Source: Sodiomyces alkalinus F11 (taxonomy: Eukaryota; Ascomycota; Sordariomycetes; Glomerellales; Plectosphaerellaceae). From it: DNA of 64,000 nucleotides. This document shows positions 53,682 through 64,000 of this stretch, piece after piece. Position 1 is the first letter of the stretch. Each line of letters opens with the position of its first letter. The stretch is taken from contig NW_021167083.1 in assembly GCF_003711515.1 (NCBI RefSeq), positions 2,758,201 to 2,822,200 of the forward strand, given 5' to 3'. The notes beneath the pieces were generated by a model that was not told the origin of the DNA, searched no databases, and worked only from the letters and a program-made list of their open reading frames with translations. The translations under genes and the position numbers were made by a program.

Positions 53682-56600
53682 ATGGAGGAACTGCCGCTCC
53701 CCTCAACATCCCAGGAGGCGGAGGCTGTAAGTTAAACTCTGGACCTTAATCGCTCCGAAACTGCACTTCCTCTCCCCACCCGCTGCACTCTCTTTCGCCG
53801 CCCAGGGGCTTTTTTATTTCTTTTTTAAAGAGAACTGTTTCCATGCCTCTAACCAGGGATATCCATCTCCATATAGCTGGTCCTGGCCCTCTACGAACCC
53901 TCAGCGCCACGGAATCTCAAACAGATCCAGGAAACCCTATCTCGTCTTCAGAGATCTCCTTCAGGCTGGTGGATTGCGCGTGACTTGCTCTCGAGCGGAG
54001 ACGATAAGGTGAAGTTTTATGGGGCCTTGACGGTGACCGTAAAATTAAACACGGAAAGGCACGTTGGCGATCCTGTGTTTCATCAACCACACCCCGTTGC
54101 TTACTCGCTGCCAGCGGCTCTCTGTCTCAGGACGACTCCCTAGAGCTCCTCCACAATCTCACGCAGTGGATCGTGAGGTCACTGAAGGATGGTTCCGGCA
54201 TCATAGTCATCAGGAAGCTAATATCTGCCCTGGTGACCTTCTTCCTACACTTCCCTAACCAGGGTCGGCTCCTCATAAGACATCTATGTGTGTCTCTCAG
54301 CTCACCACAGGCACAATACCCGCTCTGCAGCATCGGCACATCAGTTGGCATCGATGCTGTGTTGCGCAAGCTGGAACTACAACAATTACGCGCCGCATTA
54401 TGGCTTACGGGCACCCTCGTCGAGGAAGCTGGGAAGACAGACCTGAACACCAGTAAACAGTAAGTCCTGTCCCAGGTCTTGCCTCTGAAACTTCTTCCCT
54501 AGGGCGGTGGAATGATGCTCATAATTTCTGCGCAGCTCGGAACTCTATGAAGCGACCCTTGTCAATGCACATGATGCTGTCTCGGTGATGTCGTATTGCT
54601 TTGCATCTGGACTTGAATCGCATGATCTTTATATTGACTGTATCAAATGCCTACAGGTATGTCGTACCATTCTTCATCTAAACTCTTGCCTTTCCGAGCA
54701 TGTACCTCTCGTCTGTTTTGGAATCACCACCTCCCAAGAACGATGCGTCGCCTTGGCTTTCTTTCAACGGAGTCTGGGCTTATTCGTCCTCGCACAGTCA
54801 TGGATCTGGTTTTCGCAACGTGTCTCCCTTCCGAGCCGCGAAGTCATCAAGCCCCTTCGCACATTGACCGAACGTGTCTTTGAATCGCTCGGCAGCAGCG
54901 ATCTTTTTGAGATTGCTGGCGAACTAGTCTACGATCTTCTTTCCAACTACCCGAGTTTCTTGGTCGACTCGCACTACCAGTTGCTTTTTTCGCTCCTCAA
55001 TAGCCAGTGGGGTCACGAAAGGTATCAAGGACTAATTAATGGGGATTTTGAATTCGAATCTGTCCTATTTGGACAGATTATTCTCTCCTTAGGAGAAGCT
55101 CGAGCTCAGGAGCTTCTAGAGGAGGTTAGCGAGCAGAGTCAATGGTTTCTCTCGAAGCTTTGCGGCCTGACCGCAGCCCGAGGGTATCCTGTTGCCGATG
55201 ACAGGATATTTGTTCCTGCCATTGAGTTCTGGTCGACGTTCACCGAGACAATCATCGACAAAAAATTCTCGGACGAAGCCGTACAGCCATGGATAGCTCC
55301 GGCAACTTCGCATGTCCTCCAAGTCGCATCAAATGCGTGGCGAAAGGCCTCTTTTCCACCAATGGAAGTTTTCCTTAGCTGGGACTCGTCTGACCGCATG
55401 GCGTTTGGCGACGCCAGGAAAGACGTCGCTGACTTCCTCCAATCTACCTATGCGGTGACAGGGCCGCAGCTCGTGTCTACTTTTGCAGACCTTGTGCTTC
55501 AACAGCTGGCATTGGAAGACTGGTGGGGGTTAGAGGCAGCGGCATTCTGCCTTAGATCCCTTGCCGATTGCGTGGCTGATGATACTTGCGACGGACCACT
55601 GAAACTTGTGTTTTCTTCGTCTTTATTTGACATACTTCAACGACCTGGTGGCGCCTTGCCTCCCCGGGTACGTCAAACTTGCCTGTCTTTGATTGAGCGG
55701 TATTCCGACTATTTCGAGAGAGAGACTGCTAGTCTCCCGGCAGTCCTCAACCTTCTCTTCTCCGTGCTACCAGACGCCGCTCTGGCGTGCCCAGCTGCCC
55801 GGTCTATTCAGCGGCTCTGTTATTCATCTCGGCGCATTTTGGCCAGTGAAGCAAATGCTTTCTTGGGCCAATACAACTCATTATGTGCCCAGTCTCAAGT
55901 GGACTGCCTAGCAAGCGAGAAAGTAATAGGCGGTATTGCTTGTGTGCTGCAAGCAATCGCAGATGACCGAACAAGGCTGGAGCACCTTGAGGTCCTCCTC
56001 AAATTCGTCCAGCACGATGCTGCGAAATCCCTACTGCTAATAGAACACCCTGAGCTGGCTGACAGTCACAAGTGTCTACTAAGTACAGACACGTTGGAAA
56101 TATCGGAACATGTCGCCTTGAAGGCTCTGAGATGCCTCGCCAGCATTGGCAAGGGCATGCGGTCCCCTGTCGAGATTCCTGTTGACCTGGATACCGAAGC
56201 TAGTCTAGCGTATCCTGACCAGACAATTTTCCTCACACAAATTCAAGCCGATATACTGGGCGTCGTTCAGCAGATTCAGGAACACTTCCCCCGCAGTGGT
56301 GAAGTGGTTGATTGTATCTGTGATATTCTTCGAACTGGCTTTTCGGAGCGTGAGACTGGGCCCTTCGTCTTCCCGCCAGAGAAGGTGGTAGGGTATTTGA
56401 CACGCCAGAATCATCCCTGTCCAAGGCTCGGCCTCTTTGTGAGTGCCGCGTGCTCTTTTATGAGCGCGTTGAGTAACTTCCCAGGCGCAGAAAGGGTCAA
56501 TCTGTGTGGGGACCTCCTGTGTTGGGTGGCCAATCTGTTACAACTTCTTCCCGGTAAGGCCTGCTGATTATTCTTCTTAAAAAGCCTTGATTCTCACTGA

Positions 56601-57286
56601 ATGCGTACCATATTAGAGCCAGAGACGGACCCGGAATTGGCACAGAACTGTATTGACTTTACCAATCGATTGCTCGTCAAATATCCTGCGGTATTTTTTC
56701 GCGGCGAATCCACCACCTCCGTCGAGATACTTTTTGTCTTTGCTCTCAGAGTCCTCGAAGGGCGGGAGCCGTTGCCAAAGGCTGCGGCTGCAGAGTTCTG
56801 GGTCAGCCCCTTCTTTCCTGTAACACTCGATGTCTTCTTTACAGCTTGCTAAAACCACACAGGCATCGTTTGTTTTGATCAGTAGTAACGATCCATCGGT
56901 GCAAGCTTTGGCTGAGGAGGCATTAACCCAGCTTGGTCCTTCGTTGGCATTCTCCCTTATTCGAGGCATCGGCGGAAACGCTGCCAGGAGTGAGCTTGAT
57001 AAACTGTGCGAACCACTCAAAAAGTTGGTTAGTCGACATGCTAAGGCACAGGTTTGGCTTTCGAGTGCGCTGTTTGACCAGAGCTTCCCTGGATACCAGC
57101 TATCACAGGCGGACAAATCTGTGTTTCTGAAAAAGGTCATCAGGTAAGCATTCCGCTAGTCCCTCTACAGTTACCGACACGTCTCTGATGCCATTCGCTA
57201 GTCTCCGAGGGTCGCGGGCTACTAACCAAGTCGTCCGCGATTTCTGGCTCGCATCCAGGGGCTCAAAATTTGCATATACATCGTAA
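53682..57286 (+). CDS. KAP122: KAP122/PDR6-like importin-beta (importin-13 family), eight exons
   Basis: Exons are 53682-53726, 53877-54058, 54115-54459, 54536-54656, 54798-56553, 56617-56801, 56845-57143 and 57202-57286. All junctions keep frame and give 1005 aa, the usual size for this family (about 960-1080). Kap122/importin-13-type karyopherins carry cargo through nuclear pores with Ran-GTP. The N-terminus has ALYEPSAPRNLKQIQETLSR, SGWWIARDLL and YGALTVTVKLNTE, typical of the importin N-terminal HEAT repeats. ELYEATLVNAHDAV precedes the central helices. LPEPETDPELAQNCIDF and LIRGIGGNAARSELD lie near the end. The C-terminus ATNQVVRDFWLASRGSKFAY is strongly family-like. Intron 2 is GC-AG, intron 4 is stop-free and intron 6 is only 43 nt. 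No nonsense codon is seen, so the gene appears intact. Yeast cargo roles (TFIIA, Toa1/Toa2) are family knowledge. Confusion with Mtr10/transportin-3 is possible but less likely. Confidence 0.9.
54059..54114 (+). other. GC-AG intron 2 of KAP122
   Basis: The donor is AAAG|GCACGT and the acceptor CTGCCAG, with cttac as a likely branch site. 56 nt. It is the only solution found that joins the LNTE frame to the LSQDDSLELL frame. A GT donor in phase was not found nearby. Confidence 0.7.
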
Positions 57287-57427
57287 GATAGTCTTTGCGA
57301 AGCACTAAGAGTTTAGCCTTGAACTTAGGGTCACTGGTAGCCTAAAGATAAGCGATTCGGCGATAGGCAAACGACTAGCGTCTACGATAAAGAAGTTATC
57401 GTATAGACCTTCCCTAGGGTAGAATAA
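57287..57427. other. KAP122 3' flank
   Basis: Only about 140 bp separate the stop codon TAA from LINE F copy 2. The sequence becomes RIP-like after about 57340. No terminator or polyadenylation signal is certain. Confidence 0.4.
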
Positions 57428-58245
57428 CCTAATAGCGGTACTCCTTGTATATAGGGATAGAAGGGAACGAACTAGTAGATAAAGTGGCTAAAAGGGCGTT
57501 AAACCTCGAAAAAGCTACTAAGTCTATTAGTTTAGTTACCCTTAGCTATCTAAAATACCGGATAAATATAGCCCTTACTTAAGACTAGAAGACCCTGTAG
57601 AATAACGGAAGAGGAGGAAAAAAGGGGTAAATCGGTACGGTTACGCCGCCTTTATAGGCGCTTAGTCCGCGATAACCTCCGTTTTTCCCGAAAACTATTA
57701 CTAATATAAGGCGCTAGGTAGGTAAAGTCGGCTTTTATTTAGTTAAAAACCGGCTTCGGTTACCTAAAACCCTACTAAAAAGGGCCTAAAATAGTGCTAA
57801 CGACCGCTATTCCTGTCCCGGCTCCCCTATACAGAATACAGTATACCTTACTTCTTTCCTGCCCCTTTTATAAAAATAAACGAAGAGCCCTGCTAGAAGC
57901 CCTAGTATGCTTACCGCTATCTCTGCCGCTATTGTTCGGTACTAAAAGAGGAATATAGGTTTTAAGGCCTATCTTTTACCTACTAAAATAGCCTTAGCGG
58001 AGTAGTATAGAGCGTAAACGTCGGATTCTATAGTCTAGTTACTCTGTTTTGGTTTTTACCTATTTTATAGGTCGATTAGGCAGATTATTATAGAGGATTT
58101 CCTTTATTTATTACCGTGATTTACTATACTTAGCTTCTACTAGCCTTTAACCCTAGGGGCGATAGGCGCCGCACTATAGCTTTAGGGCTATATATATCGT
58201 ATTGAATATAAGCACTTAAATAAACCCTATGTATAAGACTTGGGA
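57428..58245 (+). mobile_element. LINE F copy 2, 5'-truncated
   Basis: It matches the last 820 bp of LINE F copy 1 from GIEGNE(L)ADKVAKRALN (57452) to near the element end. It holds the RNase H end and the Cys-rich C-terminus (LLSCPFYKN region, 57850). The 5' truncation is typical of LINE insertions. Both copies are RIPped and differ mainly by C-to-T and G-to-A changes. Confidence 0.85.
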
Positions 58246-58249
58246 ATTC

Positions 58250-58600
58250 CCTTTTGGCGTAGTGGTATCTTTTTAATACGATAGTTATAAGCCCGGTTTA
58301 TAATGCTTAAAGCTCTCCTTTTTACTCTTCCACTGCAGAAGCAACCACGTTATAAGCACTTAATCGACTATTATTAGTCTAATCAGGGCAACCTCTTTAA
58401 TCAACCTCTTTAATCAGACAACTCCTCTAGTTACCTTCCTACTATTTAAGTTAAGTTAACGCCTTTAACGTTTATAAGTAGGAAGCTATAGCTAGGGTAC
58501 CTTAATTAATAAGGCTACAGCTAAGGAGCCCGTTAAAGAAGAAGAATATCCCTTTGGGATAGGAAATAATACCCACGCAGAGAGATACCTTTACTCCTAT
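58250..58600 (+). repeat. Leader fragment of a further Copia element
   Basis: At 58284-58296 the sequence is identical to the primer-binding-like site of Copia A (gttataagcccgg), and the next 150 bases resemble 29120-29290. The preceding bases end ...ACGATA like an LTR end, but the sequence before that does not match the Copia A LTR, so it may be a related family. A 13-bp direct repeat (aacctctttaatc twice) lies near 58399-58425. The element breaks off before Gypsy G. Confidence 0.55.
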
Positions 58601-58618
58601 TTTAGTAGAAGACACCTT

Positions 58619-58920
58619 TGTTAGGTGCCTGCAGCAGTGGTCATAATGGGTCCCCAGTGTAAACCTATAGGGGTCCAGGTATACCTAGTCCGAGACCCCT
58701 TAAGGCATAAACAAAGCAAGTTATCACACAGTAAACAGAATAGTCCCTCGAAGCAAATAAGGCAGTCCCCGAGGAAGTAAATAAGCAGCCCTTAAGGAGT
58801 AGAGCGTAGTCTTAAGGAGCGAGGGAGCCTCCCCCTTTAAAAGGGGAGGCTAGCGATTAATCTAACTCTTTAGCTATACCCACGTTCTAACCCTATTATA
58901 ATCCTATCGTGATTATACCT
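58619..58920 (+). repeat. Gypsy G 5' LTR (right end uncertain)
   Basis: It begins TGTTAGGTGCCTGCAGCAG. The first 150 bases are rich in CA/TG (little RIP). Near 58735-58800 there are three imperfect copies of a block like agtccctcgaagcaaataag. The right boundary, perhaps near 58915 before cctggttccttac, could not be confirmed without the other LTR. Confidence 0.55.
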
Positions 58921-59029
58921 GGTTCCTTACTTAACCCTACCTTTTCACTCTTTACGACTACCTATTTAATATTTGAATCACTTTACCCTCTAAGGCGCGA
59001 AGACCGTTAAGGAGAGTCACTAAGATATC

Positions 59030-60480
59030 TAACTATTATAAAATAAATAATCCTACCTTCGATTTCGATAAGGCTACTAGCCAGTTTAAGCGATAGCTAC
59101 GTGATAGCGAAACCGCCTTTATCAAGGACGCCGATAAGGAATACGACGGGAATATATTAGGAATTAATACTACTCCTACTACTCCTACCTCTACCACCGT
59201 ACCGGTACCTATTCCTGCCCCTATACCTACTCCTATCGCTAGCATTACCTCTACTACTACCTCTATCACCGTCCCCGTTCCTCCTATAACTATAATAGGA
59301 CCCGTACGGGATCCTAACCGGTTAACTCAGCTATACTAACGGATAAATAACTAGATAAACGCATTAAATAGATAGAGGTATAGAACCACCGTAAGCGTAA
59401 GCTTACTTATCTTACTAAGCTAGAAGCGGATACTACTACCGTCGCTACTACCGCTACCGCCTTTATTAATCCCGTTATCGATTCCTACTAGGCCGATATT
59501 ACCTACTATCGTATAGCTAAACCTCGATATCGTACTATCGTAACCCTAACAGGATCCTAGTATACCTATAATATATCCACGATATTATCCACGCACGGAT
59601 CCGCTATATAGGCTAAGTTTAATTTCCCCCTACCTAAGTAGGATAGTATATCCTAGGCTAAGTATCGTACGTTTATCTAGGAGACTAACTAGCGGTTCGA
59701 CCTGGATTCTTAATCCTTTCCTACGGATACTATAAAGAACTACTTCGTTATATCGTGCCTCCTCTACCACCTTAAGGAACGCTAGCAGGCTAAACTACGA
59801 TATAAGTATAATAGCGACTCTAATAGGGTTACCTAGGCCGCCCTATAAGCCTGGCTATCCTATTAGGTTAACGATAATGATACCCGCCTAAGAGAGGTAG
59901 CGGTATAGATCCAGAGTAAATCTATCTTATCCTAGAGAGAGGGAGAGACCTACGCTAAGTTTATATAACGGTAGGAAGCCCTAGAGTCGGAACTACTAGG
60001 CGAGCTCCTAAACTAGTAGAGAATTTAGATAGTACTAATAAGGGTGCTTCCGCCTATTCAGGACTATATAGTGTCTATAGGGGTTCCTAAAGACTATTAG
60101 GATCTAGCCCCGGTCTATCGTAGGGCTAAGGCCTTAACTATTACTAACGGACTAGCCGGCGCTCGGATAGACTTTTAGTCTACTACCTAATAATGTTATC
60201 TTCGCTCGCGTGCGTATAGTTATAATCCCTACGCTCCGGCCACCTATAATTCTACTAGTAGCCCTCTTTATACCCCTGCTTCTGCTTCTATTTCTACCCT
60301 TACGCCTACCCTAACCTTTACTCCTACCTACCCTATACGCCCTAGACTATTATCGTACCTCGACTCTATTACTTACTATAACTATAACTTAAAGGGGTAT
60401 TACGCTACTATATACCCTAGCCCTCGGGTATAGCGCTTAAGGAATAGTAACCCGAATGCCTAACCGGTGTCTATATCCCG
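59030..60480 (+). pseudogene. Gypsy G gag remnant
   Basis: KINNPTFDFDKATSQFKRQL starts near 59032, followed by a Thr/Pro/Ile-rich repeat region (59165-59290; the minus-strand frame 59036-59269 is its shadow). The capsid-like region is at 59560-60100 with heavily broken frames. A zinc knuckle, expected near 60230, is not legible. Confidence 0.55.
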
Positions 60481-60559
60481 CCCTATAGTCGGCCGTGTCA
60501 CGGGCGAGGTGCCTTAGGAACTATACCCGCCTCGGACTACCCCTACTACTATACTAGTA

Positions 60560-63500
60560 AAGGCACGCGTGTCCCTTCGCTAAGATAGGGAATAGGTGTA
60601 GATAACGGCTCTCCTTAACGGAGGCGCCGATATTAACGTTTTAGACCGGTCCTTTCTAGGGCCTAATTAGGTCCCCGAGGGGCCCCCGGTCCCGGTATCC
60701 TGGATTACGGAAGGATATATAAAGGCTACTACTCTTAGGTCTACCTATAGGATCATCGTCGCGATAGACTATTAAGGTCGAAAAAGGGTATAACGCGCCG
60801 AGTTCCACGTTATAAATCTTACGGGCGTGAAGATTATCCTAGGGAGACCGTGGCTTATAGCCGTTAACCCTAATATTAATTAGTAGTATAGCACGTGGAC
60901 TTACCCCTTAACCTACGCGGAACTTAGTATAGTTATATTACCGAGAGAACTATATAGGGTAGTTAGATAAGCTAAGTCTATCTTACCTTAACCTATATAG
61001 GTTCTACGCGGGGCCTATATATCGGCTATATTAGCCTAGCGGAAAACCCTTTAATGGGATATAAAGATAAATTCTTAGAAGCCGGGGCACCCGCTAGCAC
61101 GCTACCGGAATAGTATTAAGATTTCGTTAACGTTTTTAACGTTAAGAACGCCGGGAGGCTACTAACGTATTAGTAGTAGGATTACGCTATTAAGGTCGAG
61201 GAAGGGAAAAAGCCCCCCTACGGCCCTATTTACCCCCTCGCCGTATAAGAGCTTAAGGTACTACGCTAGTATCTATAGGATACCGTTATAAAAGGGTGGA
61301 TTAGACTATCCACTAGTCCGGCCGGCGCCCCTATCCTGTTTATCCCTAAAAAAGGTGGTAAGCTACGTTTATATATCGATTATAGGGGATTAAATAAGGT
61401 AATAGTTAAGGACTATACCCCCCTGCCCCTAATGCATAAAATCCTAGATTGGTTATTATCGGCGTAGTACTACACTAAGCTAGATCTTAAGGATATATAC
61501 TATCGGCTCCGTATACGAGCTAGGGATAAGTGGAAGATAGCGTTCCATATAAAATACGGCTATTACGAGTACCTTATTATACTATTCGGGCTAACTAACA
61601 CGCCCGTAAGCTACTAGCGGTATATTAACTAGGCGCTAACGGGTCTTATCGACACTATCTATATAGTCTATCTAGATAATATTCTTATCTATAGTAAAGA
61701 CCTAGCTACCCACCGCGTATACGTCCGCGAGGTCCTTATAAGGCTTAGGCAGTAGTCCCTATATACTAACCCCGATAAGTATAAGTTTAAGACTAGAGAC
61801 GTGGAATTCCTCGGGTTTATCTATAGCCTAGATAGGGTACGTATAGACCTATCCCGCGTTAAGGCAATCCGCGACTAGGAACTCCCTAATAGTGTTAAGA
61901 AGATATAGGTCTTCCTAGGTTTTACGGGGTTTTATAGACGTTTTATTCGGAACTACTCTAAAGTAACCGCCCCTCTTATAGACTATCTTAAAGGAGACTA
62001 TACTAAAGGCTATACTAGCGGCTATACTAGGGGCCACGCCGGGGTCCTTATACTTTCTTAGTAGGCCTAGGCCGCGTTCGAAGAAATAAAGCTACTATTT
62101 TAGAAAGCGCCCGTTTTACGGTATTTTGACCCTGCTCTGCTAATACGTATCGAGCTAGATACCTCCGCTTTTATAATTAGGGCCGTTATTAGTTAGCTTA
62201 AGGATATTATCAGCTATAAAGACCTATCGTATTTATATCCCATAAACTACATAGCACCGAGCTTAATTATAGTATACCCGATTCTAAGCTTATAGCTATT
62301 ATTAAGTCTTTTCGGACGTAGCGCCACTACGTGGCCTATAGTCAGAGCCCTATAGTGGTCCTAACAGACTACCTAAACTATCGTTATCTACTAGATAAGC
62401 CGAAGCTTAAGGGCTAGCACGCACGGTGGCTTAAGGAGCTCGCCCTATTTAATTTTAAGATTCGGCACCGCCCGGGGATATTAAACCCCGCGGATAGGCT
62501 ATTAAGAAAGCCCTAGCACGCGCCCTATAAGCGCGCCCTGGTTACTAACCGGGCTAAGGCGGTAGAGTCTTTTTCGAAGCGTTTTATCGTAGGGCGTATT
62601 AGGAACTAGGATAATTCCCGTGCTATCCTAATTTCTATTCCCGCTCTTAACTCCCCCTTACCGAAGGTAGTAGAGGTATAGGCGGATAATCTCTCTTTAG
62701 AGCCCTTATCGAGGCGTCTTATTTTAGGCTATATCGAGAACCAGTATAGTTCCCGTAATAGCCCCGATTATAATTTTCCCGCTCCTCCTATCTTAGTAGT
62801 TAAGACGTAAGCGGATAACCTTTCTTTGGAGCCCGCCCCTCCTATTTTAGTGGTTAAGACGTAAGCGGATAATCCTTTTTTAGAGCCTATATCGAGGTAG
62901 TTTATTTTAGGCCTTATCGGGAAATAGCGTGGTTCCCGTACTACCCCTAATCGTGTTCCCGCTCTTAATTGCCCTACTTTACTAGAAGAGGAAGCAGAGG
63001 CGTAAGCGGATAACCCTTTTTATACTAGGTAGCGTAAAGCCCACGGTAATAATACTATATACGGATAATAGTCTAGGAGTAGTAGTATCCTTTGTTTTAA
63101 GAATCGCGTTTTTATACTAGACTACTCTGGCCTCCGATAAAAGGTCCTATAGTGTTTCTATAACGGACCCAGCGTGGGGCATTATAGGGTCGTAAGGACT
63201 ATTAAGAGGATTTCGGACTTCTACTTTTAGGATTATTTGCCTAGGGATATCCGGTAGTTTATACCCACCTATACTATCTATTAGCGCACTAAGCCGCGGT
63301 ACTATAAGCTATATAGCGAGCTAGCGAGTCTTTTAGTGCCTTAGCGCCCCTTTATAGAGATATCTATTAACTTTATTATAGGCCTACCGCCGGTTTATAG
63401 CACGGCTATAAACAGGAAACAGGATATTATCCTTATAGTGGTATACCGCCTAATAAAGTACTCGATTTATATCCACTTAAGTAGTAGCCTAATAGCAGAA

Positions 63501-64000
63501 GGATTTACTAAGTCTTTATAGTATCACGTCTTCCGCACTTTCGGCTTACTTAACGGTATTATCTCGGACTAAGGCTCGCTATTTATAAGTCGTTTTTAGG
63601 TAACCTTATATCGGTGCCTCGGTACCGTATAACGCCTATCTATAGCGTAATACCCGTAGACGGATAGATAGATAGAGCGATAGAATTAGAACCTCGAGTA
63701 TTACCTACGTGTATTCTATTCGCAGGAATAGGATAACTAGGTTAACCGACTACTACTCGCAGAATTTACCTATAATATAGTATAGCACTCTACGATACAT
63801 TATACCCTATCCGATACCCTAATAGGCTATAACCTAAGGGGACCTAATAAAGTATAGCTTCCGAGGGTAGGCGAGGTCCGCGCCGCCGAAGCTAAGACCT
63901 GGGCGGAATACCTTATAGCCTAGCGCCGGTCTATTTTAGATCTTATTAAGAGGGTGTAGGCCTCCTACGAACGGTATTATAATAACGGCTATGCTTAACG
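60560..64000 (+). pseudogene. Gypsy G pol remnant (protease, RT, RNase H, integrase)
   Basis: LLNGGADINVLDRSF (60610) is the protease active site with the first Asp changed. [22 protein letters not shown] (61295), [13 protein letters not shown] (61365), YYTKLDLKDIYYRLRI (61470), FGLTNTPVSYQRYIN and YLDN at 61669-61680 (YLDD expected). EFLGFIYS and FLGFTGFYRRFIRNYSKV (61915) lead to RNase H. An integrase zinc-binding region lies at 63150-63310, then FIEISINFIIGLPP (63357), LNGIISDQGSLFISRFQ (63550) and QIERQNQNLEYYLR (63670), so the DDE core is complete except that the first Asp is Asn. The frame runs to about 63999. Confidence 0.88.
62670..63020 (+). repeat. Tandem blocks between RNase H and integrase of Gypsy G
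   Basis: A block beginning gtaagcggataa and followed by ...ttagagccc recurs about five times with variable spacing. Two adjacent copies about 54 bp apart (near 62784 and 62838) also share cctcctat.ttag. The region is coding in other Gypsy elements, so this is a slippage-prone spacer. Confidence 0.6.

Larger units (their letters stand above)
58619..64000 (+). mobile_element. Gypsy G, Ty3/Gypsy retrotransposon, runs off the window
   Basis: It starts with an LTR-like TGTTAGGTGCC at 58619, followed by gag, protease, RT, RNase H and integrase in Ty3/Gypsy order. It is a different family from Gypsy B: the RT is of the YLDDILIYS type. The 3' LTR lies beyond position 64000. All frames carry RIP-type stops. 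Confidence 0.88.

Overview
The window looks like a filamentous ascomycete (Pezizomycotina) chromosome segment. Two single-copy housekeeping genes with short GT-AG introns and fungal branch sites sit in an expanse of retrotransposons mutated by repeat-induced point mutation (RIP). In the repeats, CpA and TpG are scarce and TpA is very common, while CpG persists. Nearly all stops inside the old reading frames are TAA or TAG where CAA, CAG or TGG would be expected. Every transposon gene here is a relic.

Layout. 1-700: RNase H end of a LINE. 992-4756: 5'-truncated Copia A copy 1, holding a solo LTR (1385-1823). 4757-7487: single-copy island with SGF73 (SAGA deubiquitinase-module anchor; four exons, 5091-6610), which carries a TAG at codon 18. 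7488-8985: truncated Copia A copy 3, minus strand. 8986-53040: one Russian-doll nest. 53470-57286: second island with an apparently intact KAP122/importin-13-type karyopherin gene (eight exons, 1005 aa). 57428-58245: 5'-truncated second copy of LINE F. 58250-58600: leader of another Copia. 58619-64000: Gypsy G, running off the right edge.

The nest, from outside in: LINE F (plus) is split by LINE D copy 1 (minus; 16-bp target duplication at 12687-12702 and 50635-50650). LINE D copy 1 is split three times: by Gypsy B, a chromodomain-bearing chromovirus (13608-28815, duplication GTTAT); by Copia A copy 2 (28832-41775, duplication TATAG); and by LINE E (about 44641-47905). Gypsy B is itself broken by Copia C (20574-26493, duplication ATAGG), which cuts its chromodomain, and by a 350-bp segment free of RIP (about 18062-18410). 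Copia A copy 2 is broken by LINE D copy 2 (33145-39752). The order of insertions can be read directly from the sequence.

The two host genes have unrelated roles (SAGA histone deubiquitination and nuclear import) and are probably near neighbours only because about 46 kb of transposons grew between them. The points most worth a second look are the reconstructed nest, the RIP-like nonsense codon in SGF73, an unrecognised extra reading frame behind the chromodomain of Gypsy B, and the patches that escaped RIP.
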